From assembly GCA_011620585.1 (NCBI GenBank), contig WOYV01000086.1, positions 7,959-71,958 of the forward strand: a stretch of 64,000 nt of DNA. Reading direction: 5' to 3'. Position numbers and translations under genes: made by a program. Under the pieces are notes generated by a model, which made no database searches, had not been told where the DNA came from, and saw only the letters and a list, made by a program, of their open reading frames with translations. Positions 53,868 through 63,022 of this stretch are shown here, in pieces; the first letter of the stretch is position 1; every line of letters begins with the position of its first letter. Source of the stretch: Draconibacterium sp. GTDB taxonomy: Bacteria > Bacteroidota > Bacteroidia > Bacteroidales > Prolixibacteraceae.

Positions 53868-54329
53868 TTATTTTTCGAATGAATGCAACATCGCTATATA
53901 CTCGTTGGGACTGACATGTTTATATCCGGTGGTCCCCAGCACTTTTCCATTCTTATCGAGAACTGCCACCATCGGGAAAAGACCCTGTTTGTTGTAGACT
54001 TCTGCCAGGTGTTCATTGGCTTCCTGTTGTTCTTTTGAAAGTCGGTTGTTTTTCTTTTTTGGAAAATCGGCCCGAAGAAGAACAAAATGATTGTTAGACT
54101 CTTTGATAAATTCAGGTGATTCCCATATTTCCTTTTCGAGTTTCATACAAGGAATGCACCAGTCGGAACCGGAGAAAACCAACACAATGTTTCTTCCTTC
54201 GTCAGAGGCTTTTTGTTTGGCCACGTCAAAATTGGTTTCCCAGTTTTGTGCGTTTAATGAAATCACTACCAGCAGTGCCGATGCGATCAAAATAATCTTT
54301 TTCACCTTTTTTAATTTGAAATTTAACAT
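53868..54329 (-). CDS. Secreted thioredoxin-like protein (CIPC)
   Basis: A 153-residue protein with a hydrophobic N-terminus ending near VISLNAQN, so likely periplasmic. A thioredoxin fold carries the active site WCIPCMKLEKEIW and the cis-Pro region LFPMVAVLDKNGK. It may reduce or keep reduced the cysteine pairs of the operon's partner proteins (for example the DUF4266 CGC tail). It is the first gene of the ApbE operon; the start could also be the downstream GTG (VKKIILI). Confidence 0.87.
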   Translation of the reverse strand: MLNFKLKKVKKIILIASALLVVISLNAQNWETNFDVAKQKASDEGRNIVLVFSGSDWCIPCMKLEKEIWESPEFIKESNNHFVLLRADFPKKKNNRLSKEQQEANEHLAEVYNKQGLFPMVAVLDKNGKVLGTTGYKHVSPNEYIAMLHSFEK

Positions 54330-54507
54330 TTAACATCCCTTACCGGGTTTCTGAAAAAACAGGGTTAAAACGACCTGGGGCCATTTTTGTTTTTGAAATT
54401 GCCGTCAAATTTTAATTAGCGCCACCGTATTTATAATAAATTAACAGTAGAATGGCAGGTGCGTTTAAAAATCTTAAAAAATAAAGGCTTTCGGAGAGAT
54501 ATAAAAA

Positions 54508-54533
54508 ATAAAACCCCGGCCAATGGCCAGGGC
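54508..54533 (-). terminator. Terminator after the barrel gene
   Basis: On the minus strand GCCC-TGGCC-ATT-GGCC-GGGG forms a strong GC stem, and a TTTTATTTTTT run follows. It lies about 30 bases past the stop at 54563. Confidence 0.8.
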
Positions 54534-54562
54534 AATAATTGAACTATATATTTTGCTTGTCT

Positions 54563-55498
54563 TTAAATATTCGGGAAAGAAATTCCAATTAGCAAAGGGT
54601 GTACATCGGGGCCTCTGCCATCTCTAAACAGCGATGTCATACTGTAGTTGGCAAACACACAGAAGTCGCCAAACCCGATTCGCCCGGTTAATTCGTATTT
54701 CCACTGGTTGATATTAAATCCGCTTTTTGATTTTTCCTTGTCGCCTTTGTAATATTTGTACTTGGTGTGCGAACCCAGGTATAAACTACCGATCACTCCC
54801 CCGGCAAGGTACAAGCGCGAGCTTCCCATACGTAGCGGGGTTTTTACTTCGAGCATCAATGGAGCAGTAAGGTAATTTACATGCAGTTTCGATTTTTTAA
54901 TGCCATGGCCATCAGGATCATCCGGTAATTGTACTGGAATGGTAATTGCCGGAGTCCTGGTATTTACCACCGTGATCTGGTCGTTAAAAGTGTAGTCGTT
55001 GAAACTAAAACCAAGCCCGGTGACTACGCCAAAGGTTTTGCGTTCGTTTTTAAAGGCAAACTCCATGATATTCAGGTTCCAGCTAAGTGATTTGCCGGGG
55101 CTCAAATCCATAAAATCGCCAAATTCATCGTACTGTCCGTTATAAATTGAGTAGTCGGAATTGGTCATAACGTTTAAGCCAACTTCCAAACCAGCCCAGT
55201 GAGGGTTGAACCTGCCCGACCATTTCGGGCGGTCGTAATCTTTATCAACTCTTACATAAGTTCCGTTGTGTCCGTCAATCACTTTAAAAGTTCTACGGCC
55301 AATACGAATGTGGGTGGTATCTCCCCAATCGTCGGTAACTACTTCTACTCCGTTTCCGACCGAAACTTCAACTCGATCGTTGCCTTCTACAACCGTTACA
55401 ATATTTTTCTTTCCAAGAGTTACTTTGGTAGAATCGGTTTGTGCCCACGAATTTGTGGCGAGCACAGTGCATAAAATAAGGACCATCAATTGTTTCAT
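54563..55498 (-). CDS. Outer-membrane beta-barrel protein, ECF operon
   Basis: A 311-residue protein with a signal peptide (LMVLILCTVLATNSWAQ). After a short beta-rich region (about 25-85) the sequence is an alternating barrel of PorT/outer-membrane-barrel type, with repeated aromatic strands (HWAGLEVGLNVMTNS, FGVVTGLGFSFNDYTFND, SRLYLAGGVIGSLYLGS) and a final strand HPLLIGISFPNI. It lies just downstream of the anti-sigma-like gene and ends at a terminator. It may be the sensed or regulated target of the sigma factor. Confidence 0.82.
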   Translation of the reverse strand: MKQLMVLILCTVLATNSWAQTDSTKVTLGKKNIVTVVEGNDRVEVSVGNGVEVVTDDWGDTTHIRIGRRTFKVIDGHNGTYVRVDKDYDRPKWSGRFNPHWAGLEVGLNVMTNSDYSIYNGQYDEFGDFMDLSPGKSLSWNLNIMEFAFKNERKTFGVVTGLGFSFNDYTFNDQITVVNTRTPAITIPVQLPDDPDGHGIKKSKLHVNYLTAPLMLEVKTPLRMGSSRLYLAGGVIGSLYLGSHTKYKYYKGDKEKSKSGFNINQWKYELTGRIGFGDFCVFANYSMTSLFRDGRGPDVHPLLIGISFPNI

Positions 55499-55561
55499 CT
55501 TGTTCTGGTTTTAATGTTCTGAAGTTGTGACGGGCAAGGTATTTAAAAAGTTACAGCAATA

Positions 55562-55593
55562 AAAAAAGAGATACTTTTCGGCATCTCTTTTTT
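55562..55593. terminator. Terminator between anti-sigma and barrel genes
   Basis: AAAAAAGAGAT pairs with ATCTCTTTTTT around a ten-base loop, with T runs for the minus strand. This splits the 110-base gap, so the barrel gene may have its own promoter, or read-through may occur. Confidence 0.7.
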
Positions 55594-55609
55594 GGGTATG
55601 ATATAAAAA

Positions 55610-56647
55610 TTATTCTTCGTCGGCAGGGTGAGACGAAGGGATGGAAAAAGCAAGTAAACGCGAGTCGTAATTGTATTCGGTAACTTTTCCATCTTCATCT
55701 GTTTTATAGGTAAAACGTTCGTTCGACAGGCTTGTAACCAGATTTAGGCCGGCACGCGTAATTTTCTGAAGACTTACTTTTCCACGAAGATTATCGGTAA
55801 GTAAACGTTTGTCATCAATTTCATATTCGGGATAAACCAGTGTCATAACACCGAGTTCAGCACGCGGAGCCTGCACATTGATCGAAGCGGTAAGTGTATT
55901 TAAGGTTTTGGGAACCTCAAGCGGGATGCGTTCCAGTGCAAGGAATTCCGGAACAGTTCTGTCTTTTGTTTCTTCACGCAGGCTTTTGGTTTCTTTTTTT
56001 GTTTCGGTTTTCTTTTTAATAACCTGGGGTTTGGGTTTTTCAACCACTGTTTTTGTTTTGGTTTGAACCGGAATCACAGGCTTCTCAATAATTTCTTTTG
56101 GAGTTTCTGTTTTTTTCTCAACCCGGGCAACCTGATTTTGAAGATCAGGAATTTTGTTGTTCGGATTGAAAAGACTAAAAATTGCCAAAGCCAGGATTAA
56201 AACGGCGGCTACACGACCTGCCCATAACAAAACAATTTTTCTTCCCGATTTTTTGTAAAGTCGGTTTTTATGTGCAAAACGGATGTTTTCGTCGGCGAGC
56301 AAGATGGTTTTTTCAAAGAGTTGCTTGTCTTTTTGTTTTTCGGGATGCGCTGCCAGGTATTTTTCGAAAACGGCTGTTTCTTCCTCGTCAATATCTCCTT
56401 CGATTTCAGCAATGGCGGCTTTGTTAAATTCGGGTTCGTGATCGTATTTTGCTTTGTACAGTTTATTTTTCCCCGAAAATGTATGATTCTCAGGAACGGC
56501 GCTTACCGATTCAAAAAGTTTGAGTTCGGCTTTTAAATCGGGATTTTCCTGCAAAAATTCGATAAAACGATCCACCAGTTTTTCGTCGAGATTACCTTCG
56601 AGGTAATCGACAAACCAGGTTTCGTAATTTTCTCTTGTAATATTCAT
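55610..56647 (-). CDS. Anti-sigma-like membrane protein with tandem N-terminal repeats
   Basis: A 345-residue one-helix protein (helix about 138-160, LWAGRVAAVLILALAIFSLF). The cytoplasmic part holds two similar units of about 50 residues, roughly 14-65 (DYLEGNLDEKLVDRFIEFLQ) and 79-131 (AEIEGDIDEEETAVFEKYLA), each ending in KNKLYK or KNRLYK. The usual His/Cys zinc site of anti-sigma factors is missing. After the helix lies a Lys/Pro/Thr-rich extended region (about 170-240) and a beta-rich periplasmic end. It follows the ECF sigma gene by 17 bases and probably binds it; this assignment rests on context. Confidence 0.75.
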   Translation of the reverse strand: MNITRENYETWFVDYLEGNLDEKLVDRFIEFLQENPDLKAELKLFESVSAVPENHTFSGKNKLYKAKYDHEPEFNKAAIAEIEGDIDEEETAVFEKYLAAHPEKQKDKQLFEKTILLADENIRFAHKNRLYKKSGRKIVLLWAGRVAAVLILALAIFSLFNPNNKIPDLQNQVARVEKKTETPKEIIEKPVIPVQTKTKTVVEKPKPQVIKKKTETKKETKSLREETKDRTVPEFLALERIPLEVPKTLNTLTASINVQAPRAELGVMTLVYPEYEIDDKRLLTDNLRGKVSLQKITRAGLNLVTSLSNERFTYKTDEDGKVTEYNYDSRLLAFSIPSSHPADEE

Positions 56648-56664
56648 TATCAACTCCTTTCGGT

Positions 56665-57150
56665 TTATGCCACAGCTTCAATGCTTCCGATGTACTTTTT
56701 CAAAAATACCCTTGCCCGGTAAATGTACACTTTTACCTGCGAGGTGCTCAGGTTGGTGAGTTCGCCAATTTCCTGATAGTTATAGCCTTCGTAATCGCGC
56801 AGTAATACCACCATGCGTTGCACCTGTGGCAGCCGATCGACGGCTTCTTTCAATATTTCACTCAAATCAGAATAATTGTTTTCATGGCCGTCTTCCCGCA
56901 GGCTGATGTCTTCGGCATACACGGCATTTTTTTCTTTTCGGATGCGGTCGATCATGGTGTGATATGCAGTTGTAAAAAGATACGACTTCACCTTTTCAGC
57001 ATTTACGTTGTCTACATTCTTCCACAATTTCTCGTAGCTATCCTGCACAATGTCTTCTGCCTTGTGTGTGTCTTTAATGCTTTTTAAAACAAACCGGTAC
57101 AATCGGTCCGAATATTCATCAACAGCCTGGTTGTATTCGTTTACGGTCAT
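56665..57150 (-). CDS. ECF-type RNA polymerase sigma factor
   Basis: A 161-residue sigma-70 family factor (MTVNEYNQAVDEYSDRLYRF) with region 2 (about 25-90, AEDIVQDSYEKLWKNVDNV and YLFTTAYHTMIDRIRKEK) and region 4 (about 115-160, HTH LPQVQRMVVLLRDYEGYNYQ and LSTSQVKVYIYRAR). Such factors are held by a neighbouring anti-sigma protein, here the downstream gene at 55610. No FecR/FecA partners are adjacent. The ATG at 57150 is used; a frame extension to 57162 adds four residues. It starts a likely three-gene operon with the barrel at 54563. Confidence 0.92.
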   Translation of the reverse strand: MTVNEYNQAVDEYSDRLYRFVLKSIKDTHKAEDIVQDSYEKLWKNVDNVNAEKVKSYLFTTAYHTMIDRIRKEKNAVYAEDISLREDGHENNYSDLSEILKEAVDRLPQVQRMVVLLRDYEGYNYQEIGELTNLSTSQVKVYIYRARVFLKKYIGSIEAVA

Positions 57151-57162
57151 TCTCTTAAACAC

Positions 57163-57512
57163 TGTTCAATGGATAAGACGAACAAGTGGGATAGAAGTTA
57201 CAGAAAGTTTTTAGATTTATTTATTTTGAATTTTGTGAAAAAAGTAGCATCTGTTTTCATATGGTCCTATTTTTCTTGACTGAATTATCTTGTCAGTTAT
57301 GTTTGAGTTTAAGACAGGTTTCCAATTATTTAAATTTGATTTGGAAACGTAAAAACCTTATTTTTAGATAGTAAACCTTAATAGTACTGAATTCCCCGTA
57401 AGAGATTAACCGTATTCAGGGGTTCGGAAAATGGAAAAACCGTTCCTTTTACAAAGAAACGGCTCTTTCACTATTTTTTATCACTCTTTCTAATTCAAAA
57501 TAAGAGAGGAAA
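57163..57512. other. Gene-free interval with ilvE terminator
   Basis: No gene is seen in this 350-base stretch. Around 57432-57460 the minus strand folds as GCCGTT...AACGGT with a T run, a likely terminator of ilvE. The rest, nearest the sigma gene, is AT-rich and must hold its promoter, but I cannot point to a clear -7 box. Confidence 0.5.
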
Positions 57513-58532
57513 CTAATCCAATACTTCCACCCAACCGTGTGTATCCGGCTCGTCGCCATATTGGATGGCACGCAGTTTATGGTACAGTTTTTCGCTAACT
57601 GGTCCCGGTTTTCCATCCTTCGAAAATACATACGATTTGTTCTCGTCGTAATCGTCGATTCGGCTAATTGGGCTGATAACGGCCGCGGTTCCGCAAGCGC
57701 CTGTTTCCTCAAAAGTTGAAAGTTCTTCAACCGGAACTTGTCGCCGTTCCACTTTCATTCCCATTTCTTCAGCCAAAACCATCAGGCTTTTATTCGTAAT
57801 CGATGGCAATATTGAAGAAGATTTTGGGGTAATGTATGTGTTGTTTTTTACCCCGAAAAAATTGGCTGCCCCGCACTCATCGATGTATTTTTTCTCTTTT
57901 GCATCAAGATAAAAAATATTGGAATAACCCAGCTCGTGAGCTTTTTTATCGGCAACCAGGCTGGCGGCATAATTGCCACCTACTTTGTATTTTCCCATTC
58001 CGAGTGGCGCCGAACGGTCGAATTCGCGCATGATTACAAATGGGGTGGTTTGGAAACCTCCTTTAAAATACGGACCAACCGGCATAACAAAAACGATAAA
58101 CATGTATTCATCGGCAGGTTTTACGCCAATCTGAGGACTGGTGCCAAACAATACCGGACGGATATATAATGCCGCACCGGATTCGTATGGAGGAACAAAT
58201 TTTTCGTTTAATTTGACCGCCATTCTTACCGCTTCCATAAATTTCTCAACGGGCATTTTTGCCATTAATGTCCCTTCGCTCGAATCCTGCATTCTACGGG
58301 CGTTTTCGTCCATCCTGAAAATACGGATTTTACCGTCTTGCCCTTTAAATGCTTTTAATCCTTCAAACGCTTCCTGTCCATAATGTATGGCAGTCGCCGA
58401 CATATGAATCTCAATCTTATTCGAAGAACTTACTTCCAATTCACCCCATTCGCCATTTTTATAGTAACAACGGATATTAAAGTCGCTGTCACGGTAGCCA
58501 AAACCAAGATTGGCCCAGTCAATATTTTCCAT
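57513..58532 (-). CDS. ilvE: Branched-chain amino acid aminotransferase
   Basis: PLP enzyme of 339 residues, transferring the amino group between glutamate and Leu, Ile or Val in the cytoplasm. Fold-type IV signatures include GQEAFEGLKAFKGQDGKIRI, the KYKVGGNYAASLVADKKAHE region around the PLP lysine, and EETGACGTAAVISPISRID. The length fits the eukaryote-like group of BCATs. The -7-like TTACTTTG in the upstream 58575-58600 region is preceded by a small GCAAC/GTTGC hairpin in the leader. It is monocistronic, with a terminator near 57440. Confidence 0.95.
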   Translation of the reverse strand: MENIDWANLGFGYRDSDFNIRCYYKNGEWGELEVSSSNKIEIHMSATAIHYGQEAFEGLKAFKGQDGKIRIFRMDENARRMQDSSEGTLMAKMPVEKFMEAVRMAVKLNEKFVPPYESGAALYIRPVLFGTSPQIGVKPADEYMFIVFVMPVGPYFKGGFQTTPFVIMREFDRSAPLGMGKYKVGGNYAASLVADKKAHELGYSNIFYLDAKEKKYIDECGAANFFGVKNNTYITPKSSSILPSITNKSLMVLAEEMGMKVERRQVPVEELSTFEETGACGTAAVISPISRIDDYDENKSYVFSKDGKPGPVSEKLYHKLRAIQYGDEPDTHGWVEVLD

Positions 58533-58763
58533 TTCTTGTTTATTTCAGTTTATCGTGCAACTTTTGTTGCAGTGGCAAAGTAAGAAAATTTTCCTGTATC
58601 AAAATACGACAAAGGTCAATGAAACCCGCTAAATGCAAATGTTTTATAACTATTTAATATTGCAATGGAATTACAATCCAGAAGGAATTGAAGGTTGAAA
58701 CTGCGGGTTTTTTAATCGGATGATGTTTTTTGTTTCGATTTATAAAAAAACATTGTAACCGGG

Positions 58764-59105
58764 TTATTTTAGTTTTTCGTTGTCCTGATGACGGTCTTTG
58801 TCGCGGTTGGTTTTCTTCTCGATATTTTTCAGAAAAGCCTCATTCAGGTTGACACCGGTTTGGTTGGCCAAACAAATCAGTACCCAAAGCACATCGGCCA
58901 TTTCATCGGCCATGTCGTACTTTTCGTCCGATTTTTTAAACGATTGATCGCCATATTTACGGGCCATAATTCTGGCCAGTTCGCCCACTTCTTCAGTTAA
59001 AATGGCCATATTGGTGAGTTCGCTGAAATAACGCACTCCAATGGTTTTTATCCAATGATCGACCTGTTGCTGTGCTTCGGATATAGTAATTTCTTTATTT
59101 GTCAT
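58764..59105 (-). CDS. MazG-like nucleotide pyrophosphohydrolase
   Basis: A 113-residue all-alpha NTP pyrophosphohydrolase of the MazG/iMazG type. The metal-binding pattern is LTEEVGELARIMARKYGDQS followed by DMADEMADVLWVLICLANQ (E-x2-E and E-x2-D). It probably hydrolyses non-canonical nucleoside triphosphates. The ATG at 59105 (MTNKEITISEAQQQVDHW) lies one base after the dtd stop; a longer upstream frame inside dtd is not needed. It is co-transcribed with dtd. Confidence 0.88.
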   Translation of the reverse strand: MTNKEITISEAQQQVDHWIKTIGVRYFSELTNMAILTEEVGELARIMARKYGDQSFKKSDEKYDMADEMADVLWVLICLANQTGVNLNEAFLKNIEKKTNRDKDRHQDNEKLK

Positions 59106-59106
59106 T

Positions 59107-59562
59107 TTAAAAATCTTTTTGTTTCGAATCGATGATAATAGTAACCGGGCCATCGTTGATGAGGGCTACATCCATCATGGCACCAAATTCACCGGTTTCA
59201 ATTTTTTTACCGAGGGCATCTTCCATTGCTGCGACAAACTTTTTATACATCGGGATAGAGAATTCGGGTCGTGCTGCCCGAATGTACGAAGGGCGGTTCC
59301 CTTTTTTGGTGCTGGCATGTAAAGTAAACTGGCTCACCACAATAACATGGCCGCCTATCTCCTGCACTGATAAGTTCATCACATCGTTTTCGTCGTTGAA
59401 AACACGAAGTTGCACAATTTTACGTACCAGGTAGTCGATATCATTTTCAGTGTCTTCACTTTCGATTCCAACCAAAACAAGCAAGCCATTTTTGATGGCA
59501 GAAATAAGCTTATTACCAACCGTAACCGAGGCTTGTTTTACTTTCTGAATAACTACCCGCAT
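59107..59562 (-). CDS. dtd: D-aminoacyl-tRNA deacylase
   Basis: Releases D-amino acids (for example D-Tyr) and mischarged glycine from tRNA. The 151-residue protein has the expected MRVVIQKVKQASVTVGNKLI start, the SQFTLHASTKKGNRPSYI active-site loop and the C-terminal NDGPVTIIIDSK (gly-cisPro region). It heads a two-gene unit with the MazG-like gene, divergent from a TonB receptor gene. Confidence 0.95.
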   Translation of the reverse strand: MRVVIQKVKQASVTVGNKLISAIKNGLLVLVGIESEDTENDIDYLVRKIVQLRVFNDENDVMNLSVQEIGGHVIVVSQFTLHASTKKGNRPSYIRAARPEFSIPMYKKFVAAMEDALGKKIETGEFGAMMDVALINDGPVTIIIDSKQKDF

Positions 59563-59614
59563 AAGTATGCTATTTTTATGCTAAAATAAAAATAACATTA
59601 GACAGAAAACAAAT

Positions 59615-61996
59615 ATGAAAGCCATAAAAATCATTTTAATCCTTTTGATTGCGCCATTGGTAATGTTTGCCCAGAAAGGTTCGCTGAGTGGAAAAATTCT
59701 GGATGCCACCAGCAATGAACCCTTGCCTTTTGTGAATGTCCTGGTTTCAGGAACTACCATTGGAACAATAACCGACGACGAAGGCCACTTTCTGCTAAAT
59801 AATATCGATCCCGGGTTTATCCGGATTGAAGCTTCATTTGTAGGCTATCAAAAAATCATTTCAGCCGAAATCGAAATCAGTCGAACTTCCACTCCATTCA
59901 TTGAGCTGAAACTGGAAAAAACACAGTCGGAAATCGAAGAGGTGACCGTGTGGGCATCGCCTTTCAGGAAAACGATCGAAAGCCCGGTTTCGCTGCGTAC
60001 CATTGGAATTGGCGAAATCGAAAAGAGCCCGGGGGCGAACCGCGATATTTCTAAAATTATTCAATCGTTCCCGGGGGTTCAGTCAACGCCAGCTTATCGA
60101 AACGATATTATTATCCGTGGGGGAGGACCCTCCGAAAGCCGTTTTTATTTGGACGGGGTAGAAGTTCCGGTGATCAATCACTTTGCCACACAAGGCGCTT
60201 CGGGAGGGCCGGTTGGTATTTTGAATGCCGATTTTATTCGGGAGGTAGATTATTTCTCGGGAGCTTTTCCGGCCAGCCGTGGAAATGCGCTGAGTGGTGT
60301 GCTCGAATTCAAACAAATTGATGGTAACGAAGAAAAACTGGATTTTCACGGAACATTGGGTGCATCGGAAATTGCGGTAACACTTGATGGCCCGCTGGGC
60401 GACAAAACCAACTATGTTTTTTCTGTACGGCGTTCGTACCTGCAATTTTTGTTTAGTGCGCTCGAGCTGCCTTTTCTGCCCACTTTTACCGATATGCAAT
60501 TTAAGCTGCGTACCCGCTTCGATCAGAAAAATGAACTGACATTGATTGGTTTAGGGGCACACGATATTAATAAACTTAACTTTGAAATCGACAACCCCGA
60601 CGAGCAACAGGAATATATTCTCAGTCAACTACCCGAAAGTAAACAATGGAGCTACACATTTGGAGCGGTTTACAAACATTACCGCGAGAATAGTTACCAG
60701 ACTTTGGTTGTGAGCCGCACACACCTGAACAACATGACTGACAAGTATCTTGAAAACGATAATAGCTCGGAGGCCAATAAAATACTGGATTACGGATCGC
60801 AGGAAAGTGAAAACAAATTGCGTTTCGAAAACACTTCGCGTTTCGATGGTTACAAACTAAATTTTGGTGCAAACCTCGATTTTGTGAATTACACGAACAA
60901 TACTACAACCGGGCGTTTTGAGAACGATCAGCGTGTGGAGATCAACTACAATTCGGACCTCGGCCTGGTGAAATACGGTTTTTTTGCACAAATCAGCAAA
61001 AATGTTTTCGACGAAAGACTGGCTCTCTCGCTGGGAGTGCGTGCCGATGCAAACAACTATTCGTCCAGCATGAAAAATCCACTCGATCAATTTTCGCCCC
61101 GTTTTTCGGCATCGTATAAACTTACTTCGCAGTGGAGCCTTAATTTCAATACAGGCCGGTATTACCAGCTTCCGACATACACGGCACTGGGCTACAAAGA
61201 AGGCGATGTATTTGTGAACAAGGAAAATAATCTGAAATACATTTCGGTTGATCATTTGATCGGAGGGCTCGAATTCCGCCCAAAACCAAGCATTCAACTT
61301 TCGGCCGAGGCATTCCTGAAAAACTACGACCACTATCCGTTCTCGGTGAACGATCAGATAAGTTTGGCAAATAAAGGGGCCGATTTTGGGGTGATAGGCG
61401 ATGAGGAAGTGCTTTCTTCGTCGAAGGGCCGTGCCTACGGTGCCGAATTTCAGGCACGCATCAACTCCGGCAAAGGCTTTAATTTAAATCTCTCGTACAC
61501 GCTGGTGCGAAGCGAATTTACCGATGGTACAGGAACTCAAATTCCTTCGAGCTGGGACTCAAAACATTTGCTTAGCCTTACTACTACCAAAGAATTGAAT
61601 AAAGGGTGGAGAGCTGGCGCCCGCTGGCGGTTTGTTGGCGGTTTGCCATACACTCCGTGGAATCCCGACAAGTCGTCGCTGGTGGAGGCCTGGAACCTTA
61701 CCGGTGGACCATATCCCGATTATCCACAGTTGAATACCTTGCGGTTTAATGCTTTTCATCAGTTGGATATGCGTGTCGACAAATCGTTCTATCTCGAAAA
61801 GATTACGATGAAATTTTATGTCGATATTCAAAACCTGTATAATTTTCAGGCCAATCAGCAAGCTATTGTAGTGCGAGAAACAGATGAAAACGGGAATTTT
61901 CTGCTCACCGATAACGGAACACGCTATGTGCTGAAAGAAGTTGCGAATACAACAGGTACCGTTTTGCCAACTGTCGGGATTATTATTTCGTTCTAG
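59615..61996 (+). CDS. TonB-dependent receptor with carboxypeptidase-like domain
   Basis: A 793-residue outer-membrane receptor with a signal peptide (ILILLIAPLVMFAQ). An N-terminal CarboxypepD_reg-like domain (about 20-105, GSLSGKILDATSNEPLPFVN), a plug (about 120-230, IIRGGGPSESRFYLDGVEVP) and a large barrel follow. The C-terminal strand ends in TVGIIISF. No SusD partner is adjacent, so peptide, metal or another ligand is more likely than a glycan. The gene appears monocistronic and converges on add. Confidence 0.9.
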   Translation: MKAIKIILILLIAPLVMFAQKGSLSGKILDATSNEPLPFVNVLVSGTTIGTITDDEGHFLLNNIDPGFIRIEASFVGYQKIISAEIEISRTSTPFIELKLEKTQSEIEEVTVWASPFRKTIESPVSLRTIGIGEIEKSPGANRDISKIIQSFPGVQSTPAYRNDIIIRGGGPSESRFYLDGVEVPVINHFATQGASGGPVGILNADFIREVDYFSGAFPASRGNALSGVLEFKQIDGNEEKLDFHGTLGASEIAVTLDGPLGDKTNYVFSVRRSYLQFLFSALELPFLPTFTDMQFKLRTRFDQKNELTLIGLGAHDINKLNFEIDNPDEQQEYILSQLPESKQWSYTFGAVYKHYRENSYQTLVVSRTHLNNMTDKYLENDNSSEANKILDYGSQESENKLRFENTSRFDGYKLNFGANLDFVNYTNNTTTGRFENDQRVEINYNSDLGLVKYGFFAQISKNVFDERLALSLGVRADANNYSSSMKNPLDQFSPRFSASYKLTSQWSLNFNTGRYYQLPTYTALGYKEGDVFVNKENNLKYISVDHLIGGLEFRPKPSIQLSAEAFLKNYDHYPFSVNDQISLANKGADFGVIGDEEVLSSSKGRAYGAEFQARINSGKGFNLNLSYTLVRSEFTDGTGTQIPSSWDSKHLLSLTTTKELNKGWRAGARWRFVGGLPYTPWNPDKSSLVEAWNLTGGPYPDYPQLNTLRFNAFHQLDMRVDKSFYLEKITMKFYVDIQNLYNFQANQQAIVVRETDENGNFLLTDNGTRYVLKEVANTTGTVLPTVGIIISF

Positions 61997-62000
61997 ATTT

Positions 62001-63008
62001 TCAGAATTTATTGAGTTCAGTAATCCATTTTTGTTTGTCGGCTTCATCAAGAAAACTGGCAGTGAAACTGTTTTTTGCCAATTGGATAATTTCCTCTTTC
62101 GTGAGATCGAGCGCTTCGGCAATTTCGATAAGATTTTGAGAAAGATAGCCTCCAAAATATGCCGGGTCGTCGGAATTGACGGTGGCTAACACCTTATGGT
62201 CCAGCAGTTTTTTTAAGGGATGGTCTTTCAGGCCGTTCACCACTTTGAGTTTTAGGTTCGACAGCGGACAAACGGTTAAGGGAATTTGCAGACGGGCAAG
62301 TTCGTTTAAAAGTTCCGGGTCGTCGACCGAACGCACACCGTGATCGATGCGTGAAACTCCGAGAAGATGAATGCTGTCCCAAACATTTTGGGCTGGTCCT
62401 TCTTCTCCCGCATGCGCTACGGTTCGAAAGCCTTCTTTACGGATCCTTTTGAATAATCTCTCAAATTTGGCCGGAGGGTGCCCCACTTCCGAAGAATCGA
62501 GCCCAAAACCTGCAAAATATTCTCTGAATTCGAGCAGTTGTTGAAAACAGGCAATCGCATCTTCTTCGCTCAGATGGCGCAGAAAATTGGGAATAAGACG
62601 ACTGGTGATTTGCCACTTTTGTTGGGCCTGGTTCAAGGCCAGTTGTATTCCATTTACTACTGTTTTTAATGACACTCCGCGGTGGGTGTGGGTTTGCGGA
62701 TCGAAGAATATTTCAGTATGTACAATGTTTTCTTCCCGGCACTTTTTAAGATAGGCCATCGTGAGGTCGTAAAAATCCTCCTCCTGTAAAAGTACCCCGG
62801 CACCCTGGTAATAAATATCCAGAAATTCCTGCAGGTTACTAAAACGGTAGGCTGAATGCAGTTCTTCAATCGAAGTATATTTCATTTTGACATTGTTGCA
62901 TCCGGCCAACCTGAAAATAAGTCCGGGTTCGAGAGTTCCTTCAATGTGCACGTGAAGTTCGGCTTTGGGGATCGCATACACCAGTGTTTGCAAGTAGTTC
63001 CTGTTCAT
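62001..63008 (-). CDS. add: Adenosine deaminase
   Basis: Zinc hydrolase of 335 residues, deaminating adenosine to inosine in purine salvage. Metal ligands lie in PKAELHVHIEGTLEPGLIF, later FRTVAHAGEEGP (His and the catalytic Glu) and INHG/SRIDHGVRS, with the second-shell NSDDPAYFGGYL near the C-terminus. The ATG at 63008 (MNRNYLQTLVYAIPKAELH) is used; an upstream frame of 54 residues is not coding-like. A -7 box (TATCTTTG, 63023-63030, minus) lies 14 bases before it. ADA versus adenine deaminase-type ADD cannot be separated fully by eye. Confidence 0.92.
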   Translation of the reverse strand: MNRNYLQTLVYAIPKAELHVHIEGTLEPGLIFRLAGCNNVKMKYTSIEELHSAYRFSNLQEFLDIYYQGAGVLLQEEDFYDLTMAYLKKCREENIVHTEIFFDPQTHTHRGVSLKTVVNGIQLALNQAQQKWQITSRLIPNFLRHLSEEDAIACFQQLLEFREYFAGFGLDSSEVGHPPAKFERLFKRIRKEGFRTVAHAGEEGPAQNVWDSIHLLGVSRIDHGVRSVDDPELLNELARLQIPLTVCPLSNLKLKVVNGLKDHPLKKLLDHKVLATVNSDDPAYFGGYLSQNLIEIAEALDLTKEEIIQLAKNSFTASFLDEADKQKWITELNKF

Positions 63009-63022
63009 TAGCTGTCTTTTTT

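Noticed and set aside
58557-58570. GCAAC-TTTT-GTTGC hairpin upstream of ilvE
   Set aside because: Five-bp stem only, with no leader peptide or riboswitch-like structure; too weak to call an attenuator.
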